Part shown: positions 47,158 to 58,874 of the stretch, in pieces
Layout: each line of letters begins with the position of its first letter
Position numbering within the stretch: the stretch's first letter is position 1
DNA from: Bimuria novae-zelandiae CBS 107.79
Lineage: Eukaryota > Ascomycota > Dothideomycetes > Pleosporales > Didymosphaeriaceae
Reading direction: 5' to 3'
Assembly: GCA_010015655.1 (NCBI GenBank)
Contig: ML976689.1
Coordinates: 331,160-395,159 of the forward strand
DNA: 64,000 bases
Made by a program: the position numbers and the translations under genes
Notes under the pieces: generated by a model
Told to the model about the DNA's origin: nothing
Seen by the model: only the letters and a program-made list of their open reading frames with translations
Database searches by the model: none

Positions 47158-47840
47158 CTAATCGCTAATAAGGTACTCGTCTATACCCTTGCCCTTTATC
47201 TTATCCTCCAACGTGGATTCCTCGTGCGGCTGCCTGCGTTGCTTCGCATTGAAGTACTTGGTAATGATTTTGCCCCTAATAACGACGACCAAGAACCAGA
47301 TAATGAGCATCGCCACCGCTGCCTCGGTCAGAAAGTCTGAGACGTTGCCAATAAGTTCCTCCGTATCAGGAAGACCTCGCACACCTATATTAGCAACCAG
47401 CTGCGCGATGCTGAGATAGTTCTTGATGAAATTGGCCACAGAAATCTCTCAAGCACCAGGCGCCGGCTCAGCGAGCCAAGTGCCACCGTAAGCAGCACAG
47501 ATGCCAGGCTCGACCTGGTAGACCGTCCCCTCGTGCATGATGTGACCCGCTCTGCACCAGACTAGTCGCTTTATATACCAGGTGTAGCCATGACCAGGGA
47601 AGCGATCATGTATTTTACTTACGAAATCTACATGTTGTCATCGACCTCGGCTAGCTTCGTGCCTATCGCGCCCATGGAGCCCTGAGTCTTGGGGCAGTCG
47701 TTCCTGAGTCTTAGGGCAGTCGTTGGTGTACTTATTATTGGGGTCCTTGTAGAAGGAACAGTGGAAGCAGAAGCCAATGGGGAGAAGAACCACAAGATGC
47801 TGGGCGTGCTGCCGGGGTGAGCGGGCTTGTTACCCATGGC
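47158..47840 (-). pseudogene. small unknown gene broken by a 22-bp duplication and a stop
   Basis: Read leftward, fragments of one protein seem to follow each other. The first is FCFHCSFYKDPNNKYTNDCP, then a frame jump caused by a 22-bp tandem duplication (47681-47724). After it come QGSMGAIGTKLAEVDDN, a region with a likely intron, and GHIMHEGTVYQVEPGICAAY. An in-frame TGA (about 47448) precedes a 90-codon piece with one membrane helix (AAVAMLIIWFLVVVI) and a charged tail ending at 47158. The last piece lacks its own ATG. Cys spacing suggests an originally secreted or luminal protein. No family named with confidence. Confidence 0.4.
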
Positions 47841-48149
47841 TAATGGATCGAGGGTGGATTGGGTATCGAGGGCTGGGTGAGATAGAGAGCTGTGAGCTGT
47901 AGAGGAAGCTCAAGAGTCGTGATCGAGAGCTATTATGTACTCGGTACTTACCAGTACTGAAAGCGCGTGCGGAGCATTCAGCTTGGACCGCTTGGGGGTT
48001 TGACCAGGGCGAACGGATCAACTCGGTGTATATGTGTAAGCAGGTGGGTAGTAAGTGTAGAAAGAGTATATTGTGAATGTTAATCAGTGAATGATTGTGT
48101 ATGTTACATAGAGTAATCAGAGGCTCGTATATAGTAGGCAAGCTAAGTC
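47841..48149. other. intergenic region leading into AT-rich block
   Basis: Normal-composition sequence upstream of the broken small gene; no feature recognised. Confidence 0.3.
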
Positions 48150-50853
48150 ATGAGACTAATGTAGTCATATGATAGAGCTCTAGGCTGCTTATACAGCCCC
48201 TTTAGGTTTAAACGCATGTTTAAAGCTGATATTAGCTATAGGTCCCCTCTGACTTTGTAGGGCAGCTGAATTTTAGGGCCGAGAAGCTAGCTTTTAGTGC
48301 TAGTCTCAGTAATAGTACAGTCCCAGGTGGGTAGCCGTCCGCCGTCGCAGTGTAGGTGGATCTCGCTCTATACTATAGGCGTCCCTAGTAGTAGGACGTC
48401 TCCTAGAGCTAGTACTAAGGTCCTTATTGCTTTGCGTTCTGTACTGAGGTTGATGAGCCTTGTAGGTGGAGCTTAATACATAATGTGAGCATGTTTGCTC
48501 TGTGTAGGAGTTGAAATACAGCATAAAGCCAAGTACATGATAGAGCTGAGTACAGTGTAGAAGTACAGCGTAGTGCTGTGTACAGGATAGAACTTAGTAG
48601 ATGTATAGCCTCGTCAAACCTGTAAAAACCACATGGGAGAAACCAGGAAGAGTACTATACTATAGAGAAGCTTATTTAGTTTAAAGGAAATAATTAAAAG
48701 TAAAGAAGAGAAACCTAGTTCTCGTGCTTTTATTTAGGTAGTAGCTTAGTAAGGCTATTAGCTAGTTAATAGCTTATTCAGATATATAAGAGATTAACGT
48801 TATTTAATTAAGCTTCTTAATAAAGCTAGTAATAATAAATATTAACAGGTTATATAGTAGTCCTTAAAAAGAGGCGTAGTAGATGTAACGGCCAGCGATA
48901 ATGCAGCCTTGCGGCTGGTGGATTGGCGCTATGTACAAAGACTCAAAGCTAAAGAAGAGAAAGGGATCGAGAGGGCCGAGCAGGCGGCATATAGTCTGCC
49001 GCTGTCTGGTAACTGCCATCTCAATGCTGCAACTGCCCTCTCAGTGTAGCAGCTGCCATCTCACTGCTGCGACTGCCCTCTCAGTGTAGCAGCTGCCATC
49101 ACAGCGTGGCAGCTGCCATCCATCGCCCTTGTGACGATGCCCAGATCACAGCAAGTCCCACGATCGTCACAGTAGACGTAAGAAGCTAAATAGTTTACTA
49201 ATTATTATAATATAGAAGGTGGTTATAATCTAAATTAAAACTAATTTATTTAAAAACTTTTTACTACTAAATTAGTGTAGTGCTTATAAATAATACAGCG
49301 ACTAGCTTAGCTTCTATAGTTAACTTTATAATATAACGTTAAAGTGTTACTTTTTAGTCTATAAGTCTGCTAAATAGGAAGAAGATATAGCCTTATAAGC
49401 TCTTATATATAAATTTATTATTAGCGTATAAAGTATTTATTACTCTAAAAAATTTAGGTTAAGGCTAGTTAGTTATATAGATAGATTTATTTAAAATAAA
49501 TACTATATAGTAGAGAGCTTGATCTTTAGTGCCTAGTAGGTAGGCAATTATCTAATAGGCTACGTTAAAATAACATATAAATAAATTTATAAAAAACTTA
49601 GCTAGTTTAAAATAAGCTTTTTAAAATATTAGGTTAGATAGCTCTAGCATCGTAGCCTATAGACCTTATAAGCTAGGCATATTCATGCTTAGTAAAGTTA
49701 TTTACCTAATCCTCTAACGGTAATAGCTCGTCTAGAGGCAGTGGTGTAGCTAGTGACTTTATATATAGCTTTAGTAAAGGATACTTCTAAGTAAGCTTCT
49801 CAATATATAAAGCTTATAATCGCTAAATAGAGCTATTCTCACGGTCTCTATGTGTTTAAATAACATAGAACGTTTGTAGCTCTCTTAGAGATTAAATCTT
49901 ATATCGATGCAGGAGCTTCTGCTCGAAATTATATAGTATAGCTTTATAGGCTAGTAGACAGAGTACAATAATGTTATTTATATAGAAGAAGACTAAAAGC
50001 TTATTATTCTTCGTATAGGCTAAGCTTAGTAAGTGTCTTAGTAAGCTCTTTATACTAAAGTAGTAGTAAGGTCTTTAGGCCGTATAGAGCTTAATATAGT
50101 TTTTATAAATAATTAGAATAAAAAAATCTTTTTAGTAAGTAATAATAGACTAGTATTATAAGCTAAGCATTTGTAAACACGTTAATAGTATTATATTAAT
50201 AAATCTTTATATTAAAGTAGGCAGCTATAGCAACTAGAGCTTAAAATATTTAAACTACTAAAGTAGCTACGTAAGTATCTTTAGTAGTTATTTATAAATC
50301 GCCTCGTACACAAATGCAAGCTTCATATTTTATAAAATATTTTTAATTATTAAGCTTAAATTTAAAGATTAATATTAAGAGGAGAATTTCTTAGTCTTAT
50401 AGATTTAACTCTTACTAGGCAATCCTCTTATACGTGTCTTTTTATTTTATAATATTAATCTCCTGTTATATAGCCTAGAGAAAGCCTTCTTTATACGGAG
50501 ATAGCGTCTTTATTACATCTCTATAAAGACGCGGTTCAGGAGGTCGCTTGGTGTAGTAAAATCGTGTTTTTAATGCTATAGCTAAGGTTGCTACGTGTAC
50601 TAACGAATATATATTAATAAAGAAGCTACTACTTTTCCAAAATAGTTTTCTTATTCTTATTAATCTTTTAGGTAGTATATAAGACTAATAAAGATTACTA
50701 TTAATTAGTTCTTAATACTCTACTTAATTTAAGTCTATTTATAAGTTAAAGTCTAATATTTAGCGCTTGCGCTTTCTTAAGAATATAAATATTAAAATTA
50801 GGCTAGCTAGGGTAGCTAATAATAAGCGTAGTAAGTTATTATAAGGTAAGTTC
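48150..50853. repeat. AT-rich, RIP-degraded transposon sequence
   Basis: Long TA-dominated sequence full of stops in all frames, with few CpA/TpG steps, as expected after RIP. Short less-mutated islands remain at about 48300-48640 and 48890-49150. No open frame, catalytic motif or terminal repeat is recognisable, so the transposon class is unknown. Confidence 0.65.
49013..49122. repeat. 20-bp minisatellite, five units plus a partial
   Basis: Units begin CTGCC at 49013, 49033, 49053, 49073 and 49093, with a partial unit at 49113. Two versions alternate: CTGCCATCTCAATGCTGCAA-like and CTGCCCTCTCAGTGTAGCAG. It lies in a less-mutated island inside AT-rich sequence. Confidence 0.85.
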
Positions 50854-51311
50854 TGTTAAGATCCCAAAGAGGTAGCTATTCTCTAAGGGGCTAAGGTTGG
50901 TTCTCGGGCAGGAGTACTAGTAGGACGGGAAAGGGTTGTAGTGATAGCTTGCGCCTGTCACTAATGGCGTTAGTATTAAAGGTGTGTACAGCATAATTAA
51001 ATCAATAAGGTTGCTTATTCAGATCTAAATAATAGATTAATAAACAGGTTAAACACGAATGCCTTAAGGGTATTCGTGTGGGTTTATATATAAGAGGGGT
51101 AAACCTTACCGTCCATCTCTCTTTCTACTGTCCCTAGATTCCGATGGATGGTCGCGCCGTCCGTGGATGGTACACCTTCCACAATCTTGGCAGGATGGTA
51201 TGTCTTGGCTGGATGGTACATCACGTGACCTCGGTTACGCGACCCCGCCGAGTGTCACTTCCACTGAGGCCCGTTGGTCCTCCGCGTTCCATACATGTTC
51301 AGATCCTAACA
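50854..51311. mobile_element. solo LTR (458 bp) with 5-bp target duplication
   Basis: The block begins TGTTAAGATCCC and ends AGATCCTAACA, giving inverted ends TGTTA/TAACA. It is flanked on both sides by AGTTC (50849-50853 and 51312-51316). Composition is normal, in sharp contrast with the AT-rich sequence around it. This is the structure of a solo LTR left after recombination between two LTRs of a complete element. The parent family is not in the window. Confidence 0.88.
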
Positions 51312-51316
51312 AGTTC

Positions 51317-51566
51317 TATAAGATACTATAAACTTTAGTAGTCTTTATTTAACTTAGTGTTAAAAGCTACTAATAGTAATTTCTTATTTAGTATAGGGTT
51401 ATTATTACTCTTTACGTTAATTAGGTTTATTCTGCAATAGTAACAGTCTATCTAGACTAGTCTAGATCTAATATAAGCTTATCTTCTAATAAATCTTCTA
51501 TAGAGCTAACTTAGCTACATAATAAAAGTAATTAATACTTATAGGTAAATTGCACTAGTTTAGAGC
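51317..51566. repeat. AT-rich RIP-degraded spacer
   Basis: Short AT-rich stretch between the solo LTR and the Copia element. It ends with the target duplication AGAGC at 51562-51566. Confidence 0.5.
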
Positions 51567-51808
51567 TATTGGCTTCAAACCTGCGCAACACTGCTATGGC
51601 TTTTACCGCCATGCAGTTTGCCTGCGGTTTATTACGCAGTTTGCCTGTAGTTTATTACGCTAGTCCTAATTAGGCTAGTAGGGGACAAACTACGCTCGAT
51701 AAATACTTCTTACAATAGCCCACCACAATAGATCTGCAATTAAGAATTAAATCAATACTACATCGTTGCAACGAAGTCTTGATCTAATAGCCTATTGCCA
51801 TATTAATA
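51567..51808 (+). repeat. 5' LTR of the Copia element
   Basis: 242 bases beginning TATTGGCTTC and ending TATTAATA. It aligns along its length with 57535-57775. The ends have lost TG..CA through G-to-A and C-to-T changes still unmutated in the 3' copy. Confidence 0.88.
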
Positions 51809-54554
51809 CTAATTAGTGGTTGCTACACTACAGATTGGTAAGATATACTGTGTACAGGGAATCTCAGCGCACGTTTCAGGCTAAGTATTCTGGCGATAGA
51901 AGCGGTTAGCGCATGCCTCCTCCCCTACCAAGGCCCAGGATACAGCATCGCTAGTGCGAAGTACAGGTACGACAAGCTCACTGCTATCCTGTATCAGGAT
52001 CAGCGGCGCCTCGTATTTAAAGGATCTCTCCGCCTGGATTGTCCCTACCAAGACTTAGTTCGGAAGGAGATTTGCGTCAACCACGCCAACTCTTATTAAA
52101 TTACACTAATTACAGGCCCACATCTAAAACGCTATTATAAAGTACACCTAAACAAAGGATCGCTCGTGGTACCTAAATAAGATAATCTATAAGGACTAGT
52201 ACGCTAACTAAGATTTTAATATTACTAACGCCACCGTCAATACAGACAACCTTAACACTATAGTTATTAACTAGATAATATAGGTGGAAGAAGATAACAT
52301 ATTTAACCTATTTTTACTACTTAAGTTTAAGAAGTATTTCGAGAATTTCATCTATAATCTCTTTAACAGCATTAACTAGCGCATCTAAAAAGCACTTAAA
52401 AAGCTCTTTCGCTAGCAAGACATCTATATTAAGCAAGGTAATAGTAATAATCTCCTTAACTAATTCGCAGAACTCCTTACATTAACCGCCGTCCTAAAAT
52501 AGCCCGCCAAGCATCTTAAGCTTATAAGGCTCTGCGAAGGCTTTAAGTGCCACCAGATCGCAGATAATAAAGAATAACAGCGGTAGTAGCGAGCTCCGCT
52601 AGGTAGAGGATCATTATTATTATTACAACCTGGATTTACGCCTGTGCAGAATAACTCTTATTTACTTACTAACCTCGCTAAGTTATACACGCCGGAGCAG
52701 AAGTATTTAGGTAATAAATACAACATCCTTAAGACAAAGATTAAGGTGTTCAACGACCTCTGCACTAAGGTTAAGATTAATAAGGATAAGTAGTACAAAA
52801 TAGCACTCTCTATTATGCTTACTAGTCGAGCGCTTTAGTATTACTACGATTACATTACTCCCCAGGCGCTTACGCTTACTTATAATATAATGCTTAACAA
52901 GCTACGCACGTACTTTAACACCACATAAGCTTACTAAATATACCTTTAGGAGTGGTATAGCACTACGCTTAAGAGCGTTATAACTACTAACCCTAAGAAA
53001 GACCCTATAGAGTGTCTTAAAATAGTTATTAGTAAGATAAACATGCTCTATTAGGCACTATTACAGGACTAGGGTAAGAGCTATAATTAGTATTTACTTA
53101 CGTAATAGCTCCTTAGCGCATGTTATAGCATTAAAGTAACTACTATAGCTTGCTTAAAGCTAGCGACTATATTTAAAGGTGTCGCTGTAGATCTCCGCAA
53201 CGTAGTTAGCATGTAGTTAAGCTATTATCCTAATAGCTAGTTTCTATCACGAGATGCAGATAAGTAGTATTACACTAATTACCGCTACATCCGTAATAAT
53301 CGACAAGTTACAGGATTATTAGATAATAACTACTATAGCTACTACTATTAAGGTTAAGGCGGATCGCGCGGCAATTAATTTAATAATAATAATTATTAGC
53401 TAAACTACTTAGGTAATTACTATAATAAGACATGCTTCATCTGCAAGCAGCCTAAGTACTAATTAACTTAATACTTAAAGAAGGAGCGCATAGAGCATTG
53501 CTAATACTATAACTAATATGCTTAAGATAATCCTAATGCCCTAAGCTATAAAGTATTTCTCGCCAGCTATAAAGCCATAGAGCTTAAAGATAGCGACGGC
53601 AGCAATAATAATACTAGTAATAATAACATTAAAGTATATTTTACTAACTAAGTCTACTTAACTACATCCTATAATAAGATTAACAGCAACGCTATTGTCT
53701 CTAGCCTTAATAACGCTGCCGCACTTTATGCAATTACAGGCAATAATTCTTATATCTCTAATAAAGTAAATAAAGATACTTAACTCTTCTTATTTAATTC
53801 ACGCTACGGCGTAGATATCTTTTAAGATATTATGCCTAACACTAGTGCAGCTAGTGTTTTAACTACTAATAAGACATAAGTAAAGGCGCTGCAGCTTATC
53901 TAACCGTTTATAGTTATTAATAAGTCTACCGCAGGACGTTATTAAATCTAATTTAGAGATAATCTAGAGTGTTTCTCCCTTAGCGACGTTAATGTCAGCA
54001 CGCTATTTAGTACAATTACCTTTATAGTAATACTAACTAATACACTATTTCTACTCTGCTTAAATAATATAGATTATTATAGTATCTTCTTTAACAATCT
54101 CGACAATATGCTCGTTCAAGGTGGCAAAGAATTCCTAATTGTCTGTAAATTGGGACATCCATGGCTCCTGCTTAATAAATAAGAGACTGTTGTCCACTAC
54201 TTAACTAAGACTAAGCTGCGCCAGCTTCACCAACGCTTTAGCCATCCTACTACTAGACAACTACACAAGATCCTTAGTAAAGCAGGCCATAAAGACATTA
54301 ATAAGGACATTATTAATTGCATTAATAAGTACTGTTACTAGTGTTAAATCTATAGCAAAGCACCTGGCCGTTTCTACTTTACTATTCGCGATAACATGGA
54401 CTTTAACTTATGCGTTATTATTAATATAATATATATTAATTAGAAACTAGTGCTCCACGCAGTTAATAAAGCTATAGCTTTTTAAGCTGCTTAATTTATG
54501 CTAAATATCTAGGCAAACACTACTTAGGATCTCCTTCGCGCTATGTAGATTAAC

Positions 54555-54782
54555 ATGTACGTTAGTCCTCCTAACGTTATTAAGATAGATGCTGGCAAGA
54601 ACTTTATTACTAACGAGTTTATTAATAACGCCACGTTACTTATAATTGAGGTTAAGGAAGTCCTAGTAGAGGCATATTATTTAATTAGCAAGGTTAAGCG
54701 CTATTATGCTCTTATCCGCCGTGCTTATAGGGTAATCTCTGTAAACGTTGGACGCATAACCGCTCCTAAACATATCTTATAG
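54555..54782 (+). pseudogene. integrase core remnant of the Copia element
   Basis: The longest surviving open piece of the polyprotein. It contains the second catalytic Asp in VIKIDAGKNF and the downstream region EAYYLISKVKRYYALIRRAY, which matches the conserved block leading to the catalytic Glu in Copia integrases. It is flanked by stops and is not a gene on its own. Confidence 0.75.
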
Positions 54783-57059
54783 ATGGCTATCAAGACTATT
54801 AATAACACTATAGGTCCTAACGGACTTGTCCTAACTCTTCTTGTCTTTAGAGCATATCTTCGCCTGTTAAAGAAATTACTACTATCGCTATCTATTACCG
54901 CCTGCGGCGCTATAGTGCGTAAAGTAATAGCTAAAGTGCGTAAGATTAAGGTAAAGCGCTAAGTTAATAAGGCTCTTGTAACTTATAATAGTTTTAACGC
55001 AACTAATGTCTTACTATTACCTATTTTAAGTAGCGTTAAGGTCTGGCGAGAGAACTATAGATAGTCTAGCCCGCATTAGATAATCGCCCTTTACGTTAAT
55101 AAGTAATCCGTGGTTATTAAAATTAATAATAAATAAGTCACCTTTCGCATCACCGCAGTGCGCCCGTATCATGTAGATAATATAACTATTATTACCCCTC
55201 CCGCAGAGGACAAGGACAATAGTGGCTCTAACGATAATTTTACTCCTATTATAGAGGAGCCCGCGCCTAAGCGTAAGCGCAGTAGGCTAAAAGGCTTAAG
55301 GAATAAGCTAAAACTTAATAAAGTTATAACTACTATAGTTAACCTTAATTAACGTGAGCGTGATAATCTTGTCCTGGCTAAAAAGCTACAAGTAGTTGGC
55401 AAGATTATAACACTAGGGCAACTATTTAAAGCATCTATAAAGGCAGAGATTAACGCCCTTATAACATAAAATATCTTTCGCTTTAAGAAGTATAGTCCTT
55501 ACTATTATAATAAGGTCCGCATCTTTAAGTCACGTATTATTAATAAAGTTAAGGGTAAGACTACTAATTGCCTATATAAAAAGTCCCGTCTTGTTATCTA
55601 AGGATACGCTAATAACGATAAGAAGCTTGTCCTAACATAGTCTCCTACCATCCAGCGTACAAGCCAGCGTGTGATTATTGCTCTAGCACCATCACTGTTA
55701 AAGCTAGGCATGTACCTCTGGCTCCGTGACATTACTCAGGCCTATACGCAATCGGATGATCCACTCTAGCGTACTATTATGGCTAACATACTAGCCCAGC
55801 TTAAGGAAAGTTATCTAATAAACATAGTTATAGTTATTATTAAGCTACTATATAGCATTGCTGAAGCAGGTGCCTATTAGTGATTAACGTATAATAAACA
55901 CCACACTAAGACTCTCTATATAGTAACATCTACTTATAATCCATGCCTACTTATTAGTAAGGCTAGTAGTAAGTGCTTTAGTATTATTAGCATGCAAACT
56001 AACGACACGCTTAGTCTATTTAATAAAGCTTTTGCAGACCTTAAGGACTAAGAGCTACGTTTTAAGGCTAAGCCTAAGTAGTTTCTCTTACTAAACGCGT
56101 AAATCGACTTTAACGGCTATATTATTAAGCTTAATAATAATAATCGCGCTATTACTTTACGCCAGAAGAAGTAAGGCGAGAAGCTAAAAATAGCTAATAA
56201 TAAGTAATTATATATTTAATAGCGCGCTTGAGGTGCTTACATTACAATAATTTATTAACCTAAGGCGAGCTTCGACCTCGCCGCTGCAGCCTAAGCGAGT
56301 AAGCCTATAAAAGAAGAAATTGCTAAATTAAATAAGCGTATTATCTAGTAAAAGGAGAATATTACTCGCGGCCTTAACTTTATCCTACTAGACTTAAGTA
56401 ACTTAAAGCTATACGCCTTTGTTAACGTATTATTTACTAATAATAAGGACATATTATTATAAATAGGCTTTGTAATTACGCTTAGTAATAAGACTAAAGA
56501 TAGCGATCGTAACTTTAAGTTTATTAGTAATATTATCTACTAGTTATTTATTAAGTGTAAGCGCGTTACTCGCAGCGTCCTTGCATTTAAGATCTACGCG
56601 ATAGCCTATAGAGTTAATATTATAATTATAATTAGTGGTATAATTAACATAATTATATAGTAACTTAACCTCCTTAATATCTCTATCGTCGTGTGCACTG
56701 ACTTACGCTCCTTATATAATTACCTTATTAAGCTTAGCACCACTAAGGAGAAGCGCCTTATAATTAATATTATAGCTTTACGTGAGGCCTATAAGCGCAA
56801 TAATCTTATAGACATCCGCTAGATTAATAGACGTGACAATCTAACAGACTTAATAACTAAGGCCGGCTCTAACTTAGCTATAGAGCATTTTATTAATTAT
56901 AACTAGCTTGAGCTTCGCGTGCAAGGCTGGGTCAATCGTGTTAAAATTAACACCCTAGAGTATAATTACGATAGTAAGAAGTAGTAAGTCTATAAAAGGA
57001 GCAGCGAGATAGGCACTAAGAGGACGCGCACTAGCGCTAGTCTAGTTAAAAAACTAGTA

Positions 57060-57534
57060 ACTATTATAGATTGTGTTTTATTGCAGATTTGAGCGTTCTG
57101 GGCTGAACTTGTAACAGGAACAATCGCTCGTCGACACGAGAACCCTTGGCCAGTCAAGACAGGATTCGAGATCATCCGAAAACCGACACTCATCCGTATC
57201 GGACCAATTTCGGATCTATCAGACCGATGGGGAACTACGAATCCGATTCGGACCTATTTCGGATCCATCAGACCGACGGTCAACCTATGGCAGTTATGTG
57301 CTAGCTAGCCATCTGGGAAGAGGTGTATTTAGAGGAGCTTGGGGCTTTTGTAGTTCAGTACCTTTTCCGTATCCTTTCGTACCAGGCCTATAGGCACTTA
57401 ATTCATTCGAGGCTACATTCTTATACACGCACTCCCACATGCCTCTGCTAGGAGATACGCCAACATCGATCCTTTGAGTGACCTGCGCCGATACAGAACT
57501 GGCCACATGTAGCATAAAAGAAAAGATAGCCAGT
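57060..57534. other. normal-composition segment inside the Copia element, before the 3' LTR
   Basis: Just after the RNase H remnant the AT-rich, RIP-like sequence stops, and about 475 bases of normal composition follow up to the 3' LTR. It contains a 39-bp imperfect direct repeat and, on the minus strand at 57294-57545, an open frame that has no ATG at its left end. An internal Met begins a short hydrophobic stretch (MLHVASSVSAQ) followed by polar text (WECVYKNVASNELSAYR), which could be a signal peptide and small secreted protein. Captured single-copy host DNA would escape RIP; this is inference. Confidence 0.5.
57192..57279. repeat. 39-bp direct repeat, two copies
   Basis: Copies at 57192-57230 and 57241-57279, both of the form ATCCG..TCGGACC.ATTTCGGAT.CATCAGACCGA.GG with about five differences. 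Confidence 0.75.
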
Positions 57535-57775
57535 GTTGGCTTCAAACCTGCGCAACACTGCTATAGCTTTTACTACTATATAGTTTACCTATAGTTTATT
57601 GCGCAGTTTGCCTGTGGTTTATTACGCTAGTCCTGATTGGGCTAGCAGGGGACAAACCACGCTCGATAAATACTTCTTATAATAGCCCACCACAATAGAT
57701 CTGTAATTAAGAATTAAATCAATACCACATCGTTGCAACGAAGTCTTGATCCAATAGCCTATTGCCGTATTAACA
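57535..57775 (+). repeat. 3' LTR of the Copia element
   Basis: 241 bases beginning TGTTGGCTTC and ending TATTAACA, with canonical TG..CA ends. It is followed directly by the target duplication AGAGC. Confidence 0.9.
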
Positions 57776-57780
57776 AGAGC

Positions 57781-58130
57781 CTTATAAGAGAGGATCTATT
57801 TTATTATATAGTTAATAAAGGAGATGTTCTCTAAAGATAATATCTCTTACACGAATTATTTTATTTTTATAAGCTTAGCTTCTCGCCTTAAGCATACAGA
57901 TTTAGTAGATATTTAATAAGTTATAACTAACTAGGTATCTTACTAAAGCTTAAAGACTAAGCTTATCTATTTATAGTATCTACTTGCGCAGTGCGTACGC
58001 TTAGTAGCTATAAATACGTAGGTAAGTAATTAATAGCTTCTTATTATAGGTAATTTTAAATAGTGTTTTCTAGCTAAGTAATCGCGTAGGTGTACAATTA
58101 AGCAGGTATGTGTAAAAATAGCCCCGACTG
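57781..58130. repeat. AT-rich RIP-like sequence right of the Copia element
   Basis: The sequence into which the Copia element inserted continues here, AT-rich and without open frames, up to about 58130 where normal composition returns. Confidence 0.55.
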
Positions 58131-58159
58131 CGGGTCACTCAATCTATTAACAGTACTAA

Positions 58160-58826
58160 GGCGAATCACCCTCCTCCCCATCTGGGGCCCCACGCACACG
58201 ACGTGGCCGTACAAGGATAAACTCTAGAACTACGTCCCTGGCGTGCGGCCAACTTTCACGCCGGATAACCCTACGGATGAGGCCTTCTCGCACCCCGCGT
58301 TCGCGCACGTCCCAAGGAGAGTCTTCATCAACACCATCGCGCGCTTCTCGCGCACCCTGCTGCTTGCCATGCACGCCGAGAACCTCGCCGGGCGCACCGC
58401 AGCCGCGGAGATGTTCCCCGCGACAGTCGCCCTCTAGCGCGGCTTCAAAGCGGCGCACGTCCCGCATCCCATCTTCACGGACCGGCACTGGCCGGCGTCC
58501 TACGCTGGTGCCATCTTCGATACTTCAAACACCGTGAATGAGACGACTGGCCAGCCGAAAGAGAGGGTGGAGGAGGGTGGAACGAGCAGGCGGACTCGGT
58601 GTACGCGCATGATCGGGAGGCGAACTTTGGAGGGTGGAGCTGGTATTTTAGCAGTAGGTTTGTGGCGAGGCTGTATAGGCGGTGGGTGGGGTGGGAGGTG
58701 GAGATTGAGGATGGGGGGGAGGTTGTGAGGGGGGATGGAGAGGGGGAGTGGGGGAGGATGTGTGTGCCGGGGATGATGCTGCATCCGGTGAAGGGGATGA
58801 GGAGGGAGAAGGAAAAGAGTGAGTGA
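58160..58826 (+). pseudogene. DUF3405-type protein, 5'-truncated remnant
   Basis: C-terminal part of a DUF3405 family protein, a fungal family of unknown biochemical role (glycosyltransferase-like in some annotations). The text NYVPGVRPTFTPDNPT, RRVFINTIARFSRTLLLAMH, AAEMFPATVAL, GFKAAHVPHPIFTDRHWP and FGGWSWYFSSRFVARLYRRW follows the family order. It is broken by a TAG just before NYVPG, a TAG at 58435-58437 and a one-base frame change near 58580; the N-terminal half is absent, replaced by the AT-rich block. It stops at 58824-58826. Confidence 0.7.
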
Positions 58827-58874
58827 GGGAAGGGAGTGGGTGGTGGCTTTCGGGCTATCGTTTTTATTATAGGG

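Larger units (their letters stand above)
51567..57775 (+). mobile_element. Copia (Ty1)-type LTR retrotransposon, complete ends, RIP-mutated and inactive
   Basis: Both LTRs and the 5-bp target duplication AGAGC (51562-51566, 57776-57780) are present; total 6,209 bp. Protein remnants, with many stops, keep the Copia order: gag-like text about 52.3-53.3 kb, a zinc-knuckle start (CFICKQ) near 53.42 kb, a protease region near 53.9 kb, integrase with IDAGKNFITNEF at about 54.58 kb, reverse transcriptase with LRDITQAYTQS at about 55.72 kb and SIAEAGAY near 55.85 kb, and an RNase H end (RRDNLTDLITKAGSNLA) near 56.85 kb. Integrase before reverse transcriptase defines Copia rather than Gypsy. Stops are mostly TAG/TAA at former Trp and Gln codons, as RIP causes. 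Confidence 0.9.

Noticed and set aside
47830..48141. 103-codon minus-strand frame next to the AT-rich block
   Set aside because: Ser/His/Ile-rich with no domain; it probably results from low-complexity leader sequence.
57294..57545. Complete secreted protein gene of 83 codons on the minus strand
   Set aside because: The left-end codon is TTG, not ATG, and the hydrophobic leader begins inside the LTR border. Kept only as a possible fragment within the captured segment.
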